Shown piece by piece: positions 55,882-64,000 of a stretch of DNA of 64,000 nucleotides (the first letter of the stretch is position 1; each line of letters begins with the position of its first letter). Under the pieces are notes generated by a model. The model had not been told where the DNA came from and made no database searches. It saw nothing but the letters and a program-made list of their open reading frames with translations. The translations under genes were made by a program, and so were the position numbers. Source of the DNA: Bradyrhizobium arachidis (lineage in GTDB: Bacteria > Pseudomonadota > Alphaproteobacteria > Rhizobiales > Xanthobacteraceae); the NCBI RefSeq assembly GCF_015291705.1, contig NZ_CP030050.1, positions 7,812,001 to 7,876,000 of the forward strand, given 5' to 3'.

Positions 55882-57285
55882 CTACTCCAGCGCCTTCAAC
55901 TGGTCCGGCAATGCATACGCCCATTGCGTGATGTTGCCCGCGCCAAGGCACACGACGAGATCGCCGGACTTCGCCAGTCCCTTGACGATACCCGCGAGCT
56001 CCGGCGCTCCCGGCAGCGGCACCACCTCGCGATGCCCATGCGCACGCAGGCCCGCGACGAAATGATCGCGATCGATGCCTTCGATCGGCGCTTCGCCCGC
56101 GGCATAGACGTCGGCAACCACCACGGCGTCCGCATCATTGAAGCAGGTGCAGAATTCCTCGAACAGCGATTGCAGGCGGGTGTAGCGATGCGGCTGCACC
56201 ACGGCGATGACCTTGCCGTTGCTGGATTCCCGCGCCGCCTTCAGCACAGCTGCGATCTCGACCGGATGATGCCCGTAATCGTCGATCACGGTGACGCCGT
56301 TCCACTCGCCGGTCTTGGTGAAGCGGCGCTTGACGCCGCCGAAGCCGGCGATCGCCTTGCGGATCTCCTCGTCCGACACGCCGAGCTCGCGCGCGACGGC
56401 AATGGCAGCGGTCGCATTTGAAGCATTGTGGCGGCCGGGCATCGGCAGCATGAGATCGGCTATCTCATGCACCGCCCCTGTCTTGCGATCACGAAACGCG
56501 ACCTTGAACTTGGAGCCACCGCCCATCGGGGTCAGGTCGAGCAGCCGCGCATCGGCCTGCGGATTCTCGCCGTAAGTAATGATCCGGCGATCCTCGATCT
56601 TGCCGACGAGGTTTTGTACGACGGGATGATCGATGCACATCACGGCAAAGCCGTAGAACGGCAGGTTCTCGACGAAGTTTCGGAACGCGTCCTGCACGGC
56701 GTCGAACGTCTTGAAGTGATCGAGATGCTCGGGATCGACATTGGTGACGATGGCGACATCAGTCGGCAGCTTCAAAAATGTGCCGTCGCTCTCGTCGGCT
56801 TCCACCACCATCCAGTCGCCGGCGCCAAGCCGGGCGTTGGAGCCATACGCATTGATGATGCCGCCATTGATCACGGTGGGATCGAGCCCGCCGGCATCGA
56901 GCAGAGTTGCGACCATCGTGGTCGTCGTGGTCTTGCCATGCGTGCCTGCAATTGCGACGCAGCTCTTCAGCCGCATCAGCTCGGCCAGCATCTCCGCGCG
57001 GCGCACCACGGGGATGCGCCGCTCGCGCGCCGCCATCAGTTCCGGATTGTCGCGCTTGATCGCGGTGGAGACCACGACGACCTCGGCGCCATCGACATTC
57101 TCGGCCTTGTGGCCGACCGAGACCTTCGCGCCCTTCTTGCGCAGCCGGTCGAGATTGTAATTGTCGGCGGCATCAGAGCCCTGCACGGTATAACCGAGAT
57201 TGACCAGCACCTCGGCGATGCCGCTCATGCCGATCCCGCCGATCCCGACGAAGTGGATGGGTCCGATCTCGCGCGGCAGTCTCAT
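55882..57285 (-). CDS. murC: UDP-N-acetylmuramate--L-alanine ligase
   Basis: The 467-residue product has the N-terminal UDP-binding motif [20 protein letters not shown], the ATP loop [15 protein letters not shown] (about residues 112-126), [15 protein letters not shown], and the C-terminal [20 protein letters not shown]. It adds L-Ala to UDP-MurNAc in the cytoplasm. Confidence 0.97.
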   Translation of the reverse strand: MRLPREIGPIHFVGIGGIGMSGIAEVLVNLGYTVQGSDAADNYNLDRLRKKGAKVSVGHKAENVDGAEVVVVSTAIKRDNPELMAARERRIPVVRRAEMLAELMRLKSCVAIAGTHGKTTTTTMVATLLDAGGLDPTVINGGIINAYGSNARLGAGDWMVVEADESDGTFLKLPTDVAIVTNVDPEHLDHFKTFDAVQDAFRNFVENLPFYGFAVMCIDHPVVQNLVGKIEDRRIITYGENPQADARLLDLTPMGGGSKFKVAFRDRKTGAVHEIADLMLPMPGRHNASNATAAIAVARELGVSDEEIRKAIAGFGGVKRRFTKTGEWNGVTVIDDYGHHPVEIAAVLKAARESSNGKVIAVVQPHRYTRLQSLFEEFCTCFNDADAVVVADVYAAGEAPIEGIDRDHFVAGLRAHGHREVVPLPGAPELAGIVKGLAKSGDLVVCLGAGNITQWAYALPDQLKALE

Positions 57286-57299
57286 ATGGTTTCCTTGGG

Positions 57300-57398
57300 G
57301 TCATCGTCCGCGAAGGCGGGCGATCCAGTATTCCGCGACGCCTGAGATTCAAATCAGCTGCGTCGTATACTGGATGCCCCGCTTTCGCGGGGCATGAC
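57300..57398. repeat. GTCATGCCCCGCGAAGGCGGGG-family palindrome between murG and murC
   Basis: GTCATCGTCCGCGAAGGCGG pairs with CCGCTTTCGCGGGGCATGAC, with the inner ATCCAGTAT and ATACTGGAT stem. It is the third copy of the family found at 40475 and 42071 and lies 14 bases upstream of the murC start. Confidence 0.85.
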
Positions 57399-57435
57399 AA
57401 GGGGCTTTTTTGGCCATTCCGGGGCGGAACGGGCG

Positions 57436-58536
57436 TCAGATTCCTGCGACTTTGACCACCAGATCGGCCAGCCGCTCGGCGGCATCGAGCCGGCCTGCCC
57501 CTTTCGCCGCGGCAGCCATGGCGGCAAGACGCGCGGGCTCGGCGCCGAAGGCGGAGATCTCGGATGCCAGCCGGTCCGAGGTGAACTCGGTCTGCGGGAT
57601 GCGGATCGCGCCGTCGACATTGGCCAGCACGCCGGCATTGGCGAACTGGTCCTGGTCGATCGAGCCCGGCAGCGGCACCAGGATCGAGGGCCGACCGATC
57701 GCGGCGAGCTCGGCCACGGTGCCGGCGCCGGAGCGCGACACCACCAGATGGTTGGACGCGAGCCGCGCCGGCAGATCGGTGAAGAACGGCGCGAGCTCCA
57801 CCTTGATCTTGAGCTTGTCGTAGACCGCGCGCACGCGGGTCATGTCCTCGTCGCGAACCTGCTGGGTCAGGATCAGCCGGCTCCACAACGACGACTCCAG
57901 CCGTTCGATCGCACCCGGCACGATGTCGGCCATGATGCGCGCGCCCTGGCTGCCGCCGACGACGAGCAGCCGCAGCGGGCCGTTCGGTTCAGGCGCGACA
58001 TACGGCACGGCGGCCGCGGCGAGGATCGCCGGCCGCATCGGCGTGCCGACCGTCGTGGTCTTGCCCGCCAGAGCCGGATCGCGATCGAGCACGCCGGGCA
58101 AGGACGTCGCGATGGCACGGACGCGGCTCGACAGAAACCGGTTGGCGCGGCCGAGCACGGCGTTGGCGTCGTGGATGATGCCGGGCACGCCTGCGAGCTT
58201 TGCAGCGACCAACGGCGGCAGTGTCGGATAGCCGCCGAAACCGACGACGGCGACCGGCTTCAGGCGCTTGATCAGGCGATACGCAGACAGCGTGCCGGTG
58301 GCGAGGGTGAGGCCGGCATAAGCGAGCTGAAACGGATTGCGGCCGCGCGCGGTCTCGCTGGCCACGACGTCGATCATGTCCTTGCTGAACAGCCCGCTAT
58401 AGCGCAGCGCGCGCTCGTCGGTGACGAGACGGACGCGAAAGCCGCGCCGGATCAACTCGACGCCGAGCGCCTCAGCCGGAAACAGATGGCCGCCGGTGCC
58501 GCCCGCGGCGAGAAGAATCAGGGGGGAGGTGTCCAT
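57436..58536 (-). CDS. murG: UDP-GlcNAc:undecaprenyl-PP-MurNAc-pentapeptide GlcNAc transferase
   Basis: The 366-residue product has the GT28 marks: ILLAAGGTGGHLFPAEALGV at the N-terminus, GFGGYPTLPPLVAA, IHDANAVLGRANRFL, VVGGSQGARIM and SRSGAGTVAELAAIGRPSIL. It converts lipid I to lipid II on the cytoplasmic face of the membrane. It lies downstream of ftsW, with a palindrome between. Confidence 0.97.
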   Translation of the reverse strand: MDTSPLILLAAGGTGGHLFPAEALGVELIRRGFRVRLVTDERALRYSGLFSKDMIDVVASETARGRNPFQLAYAGLTLATGTLSAYRLIKRLKPVAVVGFGGYPTLPPLVAAKLAGVPGIIHDANAVLGRANRFLSSRVRAIATSLPGVLDRDPALAGKTTTVGTPMRPAILAAAAVPYVAPEPNGPLRLLVVGGSQGARIMADIVPGAIERLESSLWSRLILTQQVRDEDMTRVRAVYDKLKIKVELAPFFTDLPARLASNHLVVSRSGAGTVAELAAIGRPSILVPLPGSIDQDQFANAGVLANVDGAIRIPQTEFTSDRLASEISAFGAEPARLAAMAAAAKGAGRLDAAERLADLVVKVAGI

Positions 58537-58590
58537 GGCAAATAGTCTTACAAGGACTTTTTCGTCATTGCGAGCCGGCTACACGGTGCA

Positions 58591-58712
58591 CGTGCCCCGG
58601 GCGCAGCGCAGCGCGCCGCATCTTGCGGCGTGGTGCGCTGCTGAACCGGGGCCCATGGCTGCCACATTTCTGGGTCCCGGCTCTGCGCTCCGCTGCGCTG
58701 GTCCGGGACACG
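58591..58712. repeat. CTCGTGCCCCGGACG-family palindrome between ftsW and murG
   Basis: CGTGCCCCGG (58591-58600) pairs with CCGGGACACG (58703-58712) with one mismatch. The central stem of the copy at 32314-32431 is also present (CCGGGGCCCATGG ... TGGGTCCCGG). It fills most of the 183-base ftsW-murG gap. Confidence 0.82.
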
Positions 58713-58719
58713 AGACCTG

Positions 58720-59871
58720 TCACGCGTAGCTGCGCATCGCCTCGGCGCGGCCGCTGGCCTCGACCTCGGTGCGCGGGCGCAGCCGCGTCAACGCGAGCAT
58801 CATGCCGACGCCATAGGCGAGCGACACGATCGAGGAACCGCCATACGAGATGAACGGCAGCGTCATGCCCTTGGCGGGGATGAGCTGCAGGTTCACCGAC
58901 ATGTTGATCGCCGCCTGCACGCCGAACAGGATCGCAAGGCCAGACGCCGCGAAGCGCGAGAACATGTCCTCATTGGCATAGGCGCGCGACAGCGTGCGGA
59001 TGACGACGAAGGCGAACAGCGCCAGCATCGCAAGGCACAGGATGATGCCGAACTCTTCGGCTGCGACCGCGAACACGAAGTCGGTGTGGCTGTCCGGCAG
59101 GCTGCGCTTGGCAATGCCCTCGCCCGGCCCGAGGCCGAACCAGCCGCCGTTGTAGAAGGCTTCCATGGCGGTATCGACCTGGAAGGTGTCGCCGGAGGCC
59201 GGGTTCATGAAGCGCTTGATGCGCCCCGCCACGTGAGGAACGAACAGATAGGCGCTGAACAGGCCGGCCGCGGCAGCACCCGCAAGGCCGAACACCCAGA
59301 TCATGCGCATGCCCGCGATGAAGAACAGCGAGCCCCACACCATCAGGATCAGCATGGTCTGACCGAAGTCGGGCTCCATCACCAGCAGCGACACCAGCAT
59401 CAGCAGCAGCACCAGCGCCATCGAGGTCGCCGGCATCTCCGGCCGCTTGGTCGATTCCGCGAACAGCCAGGCGGCGATGACGACGAAGGACGGCTTTGCG
59501 ATCTCGGAGGCCTGGATGTTGACGCCGAGCAGCGTGATCCAGCGCCGCGAGCCCTTGACCTCCGGGCCGATCGCCAGCGTCAGCACGATCAGGATGATGC
59601 TGGCCGCGAAGATGATCAGCGCACTGCGGCGGATCGACCGCGGCGACAGGAAGGACACCCCGAGCAGCACCAGGCAGGACGGGAGCAGGAACATCACATG
59701 GCGGCTGAAGAAATGGAACGGATCGAGCCCGATGCGGGTCGCAACCGGCGGGCTCGCCGCCAGCGACAGGATCACGCCGGTGAGCATCAAGGCCAGGATG
59801 GCGCCCATCAGCGGCTTGTCGACGGTCCACCACCACTCGGAGAAGGGGGTGCGTTCTTCACGGGAGAGCAT
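58720..59871 (-). CDS. ftsW: Lipid II polymerase FtsW
   Basis: The 383-residue product has 10 membrane segments of the SEDS family. Visible marks are GSRRWITLLGVNIQASEIAK, PDFGQTMLILMVWGSLFFIAG-like PDFGQTMLILMVWGS, YNGGWFGLGPGEGIAKRSLP, DSHTDFVFAVAAEEFGII and MTLPFISYGGSSIVSLAYGV. It polymerises glycan strands at the septum with FtsI. Confidence 0.97.
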   Translation of the reverse strand: MLSREERTPFSEWWWTVDKPLMGAILALMLTGVILSLAASPPVATRIGLDPFHFFSRHVMFLLPSCLVLLGVSFLSPRSIRRSALIIFAASIILIVLTLAIGPEVKGSRRWITLLGVNIQASEIAKPSFVVIAAWLFAESTKRPEMPATSMALVLLLMLVSLLVMEPDFGQTMLILMVWGSLFFIAGMRMIWVFGLAGAAAAGLFSAYLFVPHVAGRIKRFMNPASGDTFQVDTAMEAFYNGGWFGLGPGEGIAKRSLPDSHTDFVFAVAAEEFGIILCLAMLALFAFVVIRTLSRAYANEDMFSRFAASGLAILFGVQAAINMSVNLQLIPAKGMTLPFISYGGSSIVSLAYGVGMMLALTRLRPRTEVEASGRAEAMRSYA

Positions 59872-59956
59872 GGGCGGCCGCTTTCGGACAGAGGTCCGCC
59901 CATTGGTCGCCGAGGTTGGTTACCGGGGGGTTAAGGAAACGCGGATGATTGGAATT

Positions 59957-60032
59957 GTAGGATGGGTAGAGCGAAGCGAAACCCATCAATTCCGCTGGAG
60001 CGATGGGTTTCGCTTTGCTCTACCCATCCTAC
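59957..60032. repeat. GTAGGGTGGGC-family palindrome between murD and ftsW
   Basis: GTAGGATGGGTAGAGC (59957-59972) pairs with GCTTTGCTCTACCCATCCTAC (60012-60032), and GAAACCCATC with GATGGGTTTC lies inside. It ends 6 bases from the murD stop. Confidence 0.87.
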
Positions 60033-60037
60033 GCGCC

Positions 60038-61435
60038 TCACACCACCGGCTTCACACCCGGCAGCGCCTGCACGAGCTCGCGGAACTTGGTGCCGCGGAT
60101 CTCGAAGTTGCGGTACTGGTCGAAGGAGGCGCAAGCCGGCGACAGCAGCACGACTGCATCGTTAAGGCCCGATGCCTCCGCATCGCGCGCGGCGTGCTCG
60201 ACGGCAACGTCAAGGGTCTGGCTGATCTCGTGCGCGACCGAGCCGAGCGTGCCGGAAAACTCCTGCGCGGCCTCGCCGATCAGATAGGCTTTTCGGATGC
60301 GCGGGAAATAGCCGGTCAAGCTGGTGATGCCGCCCGCCTTCGGCTTTCCGCCCGCGATCCAAAAGATGTCGGCGAAAGACGACAGCGCATGCGCGGTGGC
60401 GTCAGCGTTGGTGCCCTTGGAATCGTTGACGAACAGCACATTGCCGCGGCGGCCGACCTGCTCCATGCGATGCGCAAGGCCCGGAAAGCTGCGCAGGCCC
60501 TTTTGCAGCACATCGAGGCTGATGCCCATTGCGAGCGCAGCAGCGGCCGCGCAAGCCGCGTTCTGCGCGTTGTGCTGGCCGCGCAGCGATCCGATGCCGC
60601 CGAGCTTTGCGACTTCGCTGCGCGCGCCGCCCGCGGTGCGCACGATGGTGCCGTGCTCGACATGGATGCCCGAGGCGAGCGGATTCCTGACGGAGATGCG
60701 CACGACGTTCTTGCCGGCACGGTCGAGCCGGTCGGCGATGTCGCGGCAATAGCCGTCGTCGACGCCGACGATCGACGTGCCACCGGACTGCACGCCCGCA
60801 ACGAGACGCTCTTTCACCGCAGCGTAGTGCTCGATGGTGCCATGACGGTCGATATGATCCTCGCTGACATTCAGCAGAATGCCGACGGAGGGATCGAGCG
60901 AGGGCGTGAGGTCGATCTGGTAGGACGACATCTCGATGACGTGGACGCGGCCCATGCGCGGCGGTTCCAGCGACAGGATCGCGGTGCCGATGTTGCCGCC
61001 CATCTGGGTGTCGTAGCCCGCGACCTTGGTCAGATGCGCGATCAGCGCCGTCGTGGTCGACTTGCCGTTGGTGCCGGTGATGGCGACGAACGGCGCGTTC
61101 GGCGCATGGCGGCGGCGCTCGCGGCAGAACAGCTCGATGTCGCCGATCACCTCGCAGCCTGCCTCTTGCGCCTTCAGCACGCTCCAGTGCGGCACCGGAT
61201 GAGTTAGCGGCACGCCGGGCGCGAGCACCAGCGCGGCAAAATTCGCCCAGGACACGTTGCGCAAGTCCGCGGTGATGAAACCGGCCTGCGCCGCCTTGGC
61301 GACGTTCTCGGCATTGTCGTCGGCGGCGATCACCTCGGCGCCGCCCGCTTTCAGCGCATGGCAGGAGGCGAGCCCCGAGCCGCCGAGGCCGAACACCGCG
61401 ACCGTCTTGCCGGCGAAGGATGTGGCGGGGATCAT
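60038..61435 (-). CDS. murD: UDP-N-acetylmuramoyl-L-alanine--D-glutamate ligase
   Basis: The 465-residue product has [20 protein letters not shown] at the N-terminus, the ATP motif [42 protein letters not shown], and [20 protein letters not shown]. It adds D-Glu in the cytoplasm. It lies 10 bases downstream of mraY and is probably translationally linked. Confidence 0.97.
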   Translation of the reverse strand: MIPATSFAGKTVAVFGLGGSGLASCHALKAGGAEVIAADDNAENVAKAAQAGFITADLRNVSWANFAALVLAPGVPLTHPVPHWSVLKAQEAGCEVIGDIELFCRERRRHAPNAPFVAITGTNGKSTTTALIAHLTKVAGYDTQMGGNIGTAILSLEPPRMGRVHVIEMSSYQIDLTPSLDPSVGILLNVSEDHIDRHGTIEHYAAVKERLVAGVQSGGTSIVGVDDGYCRDIADRLDRAGKNVVRISVRNPLASGIHVEHGTIVRTAGGARSEVAKLGGIGSLRGQHNAQNAACAAAAALAMGISLDVLQKGLRSFPGLAHRMEQVGRRGNVLFVNDSKGTNADATAHALSSFADIFWIAGGKPKAGGITSLTGYFPRIRKAYLIGEAAQEFSGTLGSVAHEISQTLDVAVEHAARDAEASGLNDAVVLLSPACASFDQYRNFEIRGTKFRELVQALPGVKPVV

Positions 61436-61445
61436 CGCGGTTCCA

Positions 61446-62549
61446 TCACCGCAGCTTCAGCGTCGAGAGACCGGCGAGCGCCAGCATCACGGAGATGATC
61501 CAGAACCGGATCACGATCTGCGGCTCGGTCCAGCCGAGCTGCTCGAAATGGTGATGGATCGGCGCCATCCGGAAGATGCGCTTTCCGGTGAGCTTGAACG
61601 ACACCACCTGGACGATGACGGAGACCGCCTCCAGCACGAACAGGCCGCCGATCACCGCGAGCACGATCTCGTGCTTCACCGCGACCGCGATCGCGCCCAG
61701 CATGCCGCCAAGCGCGAGCGAGCCGGTGTCGCCCATGAAGATCGAAGCTGGTGGGGCATTGAACCAGAGGAAACCGAGACCGGCGCCGAGTAGCGCACCG
61801 CACAGCACCGCGAGCTCGCCGGTGCCCGCGACATATTTGATCTGGAGATAGTCGGCGAACACCGCGTTGCCGGCGAGATAGGCGATCATCGCGAAGCTCG
61901 CGGTCGCGATCATCACGGGCACGATGGCGAGGCCGTCGAGGCCGTCGGTGAGGTTCACCGCATTGCCGGCGCCGACGATGACGAAGGCGCCGAACACGAC
62001 GAAGAACCAGCCGAAATGCAGTACGGTGTCCTTCAGGAACGGAATCGTCAGCGCGGTCGAGGCGGGATCGCGGTTCAGCCGCACCAAGGCATAGCAGGCG
62101 ACCAGCGCGATCGCCGCCTCGATCAGCAGGCGCAGCTTGCCGCCGAACCCGGTCGTGGTCTGCTTGGTCACCTTGAGGTAGTCGTCATAGAAGCCGACGA
62201 AGCCGAAGCCGAGCGTCACCGCCAGCACGATCCAGACATAGGGGTTGAGCGGATTGGCCCACAGCACGGTGCCGACCGTGAGGCCGGACAGGATCATCAG
62301 CCCGCCCATGGTGGGCGTGCCCTTCTTGCTGAGATGCGATTGCGGGCCGTCGGTGCGGATCGGCTGGCCCTTGCCCTGGCGGATGCGCAAATGATCGATG
62401 ATCCACGGCCCGAACAGGAACACGAACAGCGCGCCGGTGACGATGGCGCCGCCGGTGCGGAAGGTGATGTAGCGGAAGACGTTCAGGACGGTGCGCACCG
62501 CACCGAAACTCGGAAATGTGTTGGAGAGCTCGATCAGCCAGTAAAACAT
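61446..62549 (-). CDS. mraY: Phospho-MurNAc-pentapeptide transferase
   Basis: The 367-residue product has about 10 membrane segments. Catalytic motifs are [49 protein letters not shown] and [20 protein letters not shown], followed by [16 protein letters not shown]. It makes lipid I from UDP-MurNAc-pentapeptide and undecaprenyl phosphate. Confidence 0.98.
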   Translation of the reverse strand: MFYWLIELSNTFPSFGAVRTVLNVFRYITFRTGGAIVTGALFVFLFGPWIIDHLRIRQGKGQPIRTDGPQSHLSKKGTPTMGGLMILSGLTVGTVLWANPLNPYVWIVLAVTLGFGFVGFYDDYLKVTKQTTTGFGGKLRLLIEAAIALVACYALVRLNRDPASTALTIPFLKDTVLHFGWFFVVFGAFVIVGAGNAVNLTDGLDGLAIVPVMIATASFAMIAYLAGNAVFADYLQIKYVAGTGELAVLCGALLGAGLGFLWFNAPPASIFMGDTGSLALGGMLGAIAVAVKHEIVLAVIGGLFVLEAVSVIVQVVSFKLTGKRIFRMAPIHHHFEQLGWTEPQIVIRFWIISVMLALAGLSTLKLR

Positions 62550-62720
62550 TCAGACGGTCCTATGGGGCCTTGCGCACGCGATCTTGAGCTTGTTCTCGGC
62601 CCTTCACCTCGACTCACCGTGCCTCACGCGTATTCGCTGGTCTTCATGGGTCGGGCGACCTCTGGGAAAACGATCCGCGCCGCAAAAGGTGGGATTCGGG
62701 AACAGCGCCTTCCAAGCAGT

Positions 62721-64000
62721 TTACGCCTTTGCCTGCAAGGCGGCCACTAGGCCCGGCACAAACTTGTTGACCCAGAACATCTTCTTGCTGCCCTTGACAA
62801 CCACGACATCGCCTGCCTTCAGCAGGTTCGCGACCTCGGCCGGCTTCAGCGTGGCGGGATCGTCGTGCCAGCCCAGGTTTTTTCCTGCCGGCAGCAGCTC
62901 GTAGAGGTGGCGCATCAAGGGGCCGACGCAATAGACGCCGTCGATGCCTTCGAGATGCTCGGCAAGGCCGGTGTGATAGCGAGGTGCGTCATCGCCGAGC
63001 TCGAGCATGTCGCCGAGCACCGCAATGCGGCGGCCGCCGGTCATGCTGCGCGCCTGCAGGCTTTGCAGCGCAGCAGCAACGCTGGCCGGATTGCCGTTGA
63101 AGCTGTCGTCGATCACGGTGACGCCGCCGACCATTTGCTCGACGCCGCGGCCGGTCATGATGCCGACCCGGTCGAGCTTGATCGCAAGCGTCGCCGCATC
63201 GAGGTTCGCGGCGCGGATCGCAGCGAGCGCGGCGAGCGCATTGTGCACGCGGTGCGGCGCGCCCGGCGTCAGGCTGAAGGCGATCTCCTTCTTGCCGATC
63301 ATGGCGACGATCTGCCAGCTCTCGCCATGCGGCGCGTGCGCGACCTCGTGCACCTCGGCATGCTCGCCGAAGCGCACCACCTTGCCCTTCCATTCGGACG
63401 CCTTGAGCCCGGCAGGCAGCACCAGCACGCCGTCCTCGGGCAGGCCGAGCGCGATCGACACCTTCTCGCGGCGGATGGCTTCGAGCGAGCCGAGCTTCTC
63501 CAGATGCACCGGCTGGACGTTGACGACGAGCGCGACCGTCGGCCGCGTCAGCTCGCTGAGCCGCGCGATCTCGCCGGTCTGGTTCATGCCCATCTCGACG
63601 ACCCAGAGGCTGGCATCTGGCCGCGCGTTGCACAGCGTCAGCGGCACGCCCCAGAAATTGTTGAAGCTCGCCGGGCTCGCATAGGCATTGGGATAAGCTG
63701 CCAGAAATTCCTTGGTGCTGGTCTTGCCGGCGCTGCCGGTGAGGCCGATCACGGGCCCATTGAAGCGTGCGCGGGCGGCACGCGCGAGGCCCCAGAGGCC
63801 GTCGATCAGCGTGTCCTTCACGATGATCTGCGGAATGCGGATGCCCGCGATCTCGTGCGGCACGATCATCGCCACCGCGCCGGAAGCTTCCGCCTTGTCG
63901 GCGAACTCCCAGCCGTCGCGCCCGCTGGCGAAGGCCGAGACGAAGCCGCCGCTCGGCGTGCCGCTCAGCGCGACAAACAGGCTGCCCGGCTTCACCAGGC
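62721..64000 (-). CDS. murF: UDP-N-acetylmuramoyl-tripeptide--D-alanyl-D-alanine ligase (5' end cut by window)
   Basis: At least 424 residues are present and the reading frame is open to the window edge, so the start lies outside. The N-terminal KPGSLFVALSGTPSGG follows the usual DSR region, which is missing. The ATP motif GLTGSAGKTSTKEFLA, NFWGVPLTL, VVEMGMNQTGEIARLSELTR and VIDDSFNGNPASVAAALQSL are clear. It adds D-Ala-D-Ala to make the pentapeptide. A gap of about 170 bases separates it from mraY. Confidence 0.96.
   Translation of the reverse strand, partial: LVKPGSLFVALSGTPSGGFVSAFASGRDGWEFADKAEASGAVAMIVPHEIAGIRIPQIIVKDTLIDGLWGLARAARARFNGPVIGLTGSAGKTSTKEFLAAYPNAYASPASFNNFWGVPLTLCNARPDASLWVVEMGMNQTGEIARLSELTRPTVALVVNVQPVHLEKLGSLEAIRREKVSIALGLPEDGVLVLPAGLKASEWKGKVVRFGEHAEVHEVAHAPHGESWQIVAMIGKKEIAFSLTPGAPHRVHNALAALAAIRAANLDAATLAIKLDRVGIMTGRGVEQMVGGVTVIDDSFNGNPASVAAALQSLQARSMTGGRRIAVLGDMLELGDDAPRYHTGLAEHLEGIDGVYCVGPLMRHLYELLPAGKNLGWHDDPATLKPAEVANLLKAGDVVVVKGSKKMFWVNKFVPGLVAALQAKA

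Overview
The window looks like chromosomal DNA of a GC-rich alphaproteobacterium of the Rhizobiales, most likely Bradyrhizobium or a close relative. This is an inference from the protein families, from a complete alphaproteobacterial division and cell-wall (dcw) cluster on the minus strand, and from dense intergenic palindromic repeats of the kind common in that group. I see no tRNA, rRNA, CRISPR array, transposase or prophage.

Region 1 (1-6.5 kb) is metabolic: a sorbosone/glucose-dehydrogenase-like exported beta-propeller, a LysR regulator followed by an aspartate-dehydrogenase-like enzyme, and a divergent MFS carrier with a tartrate/D-malate dehydrogenase. Region 2 (6.6-14.5 kb) is an envelope and secretion block: a TPR protein and a small FecR protein, a divergent 1107-residue FecR-VCBS protein, a LysM-tailed alpha/beta hydrolase, and lipoproteins or small membrane proteins. 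Region 3 (14.5-20.7 kb) has three regulator/target pairs (TetR, CGNR and MarR types), each with inverted repeats in the divergent promoter. The MarR pair goes with a branched-chain-type solute-binding protein and a CYP199-like P450. Region 4 (21-25.5 kb) holds an ABC-2 exporter, a glycine-zipper protein, an L,D-transpeptidase with a Gln/Tyr-rich tail, and an M28 peptidase.

Region 5 (25.7-31.1 kb) is the most interesting part. An acyl carrier protein and a fatty-acyl-AMP ligase face a minus-strand set of a fatty-acid desaturase, an MBOAT acyltransferase and a one-TM SGNH-like protein. The four core parts match the roles of DltC, DltA, DltB and DltD, which suggests a Dlt-like machine that passes a fatty acyl group, rather than D-alanine, across the membrane.

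Region 6 (31.4-44.8 kb) is mixed: an alpha/beta hydrolase, a membrane-fused spermidine-synthase-like protein, an FAD oxidoreductase, a lone Flp pilin, prmA, aminopeptidase P, a Bcr/CflA-type MFS pump, ligA, and a GIY-YIG gene flanked by two copies of the same palindrome. Region 7 (44.9-64 kb), all on the minus strand, reads in transcription order murF (cut by the window end), mraY, murD, ftsW, murG, murC, murB, ddl, ftsQ, ftsA, ftsZ, terminator, lpxC, bamD, recN. It makes lipid II, builds the divisome, then makes lipid A and assembles the outer membrane. Five consecutive junctions in this cluster carry palindromic elements.

At least eighteen palindromic elements of nine sequence families lie between genes. 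Several form the 3' ends of neighbouring genes and supply their stop codons.
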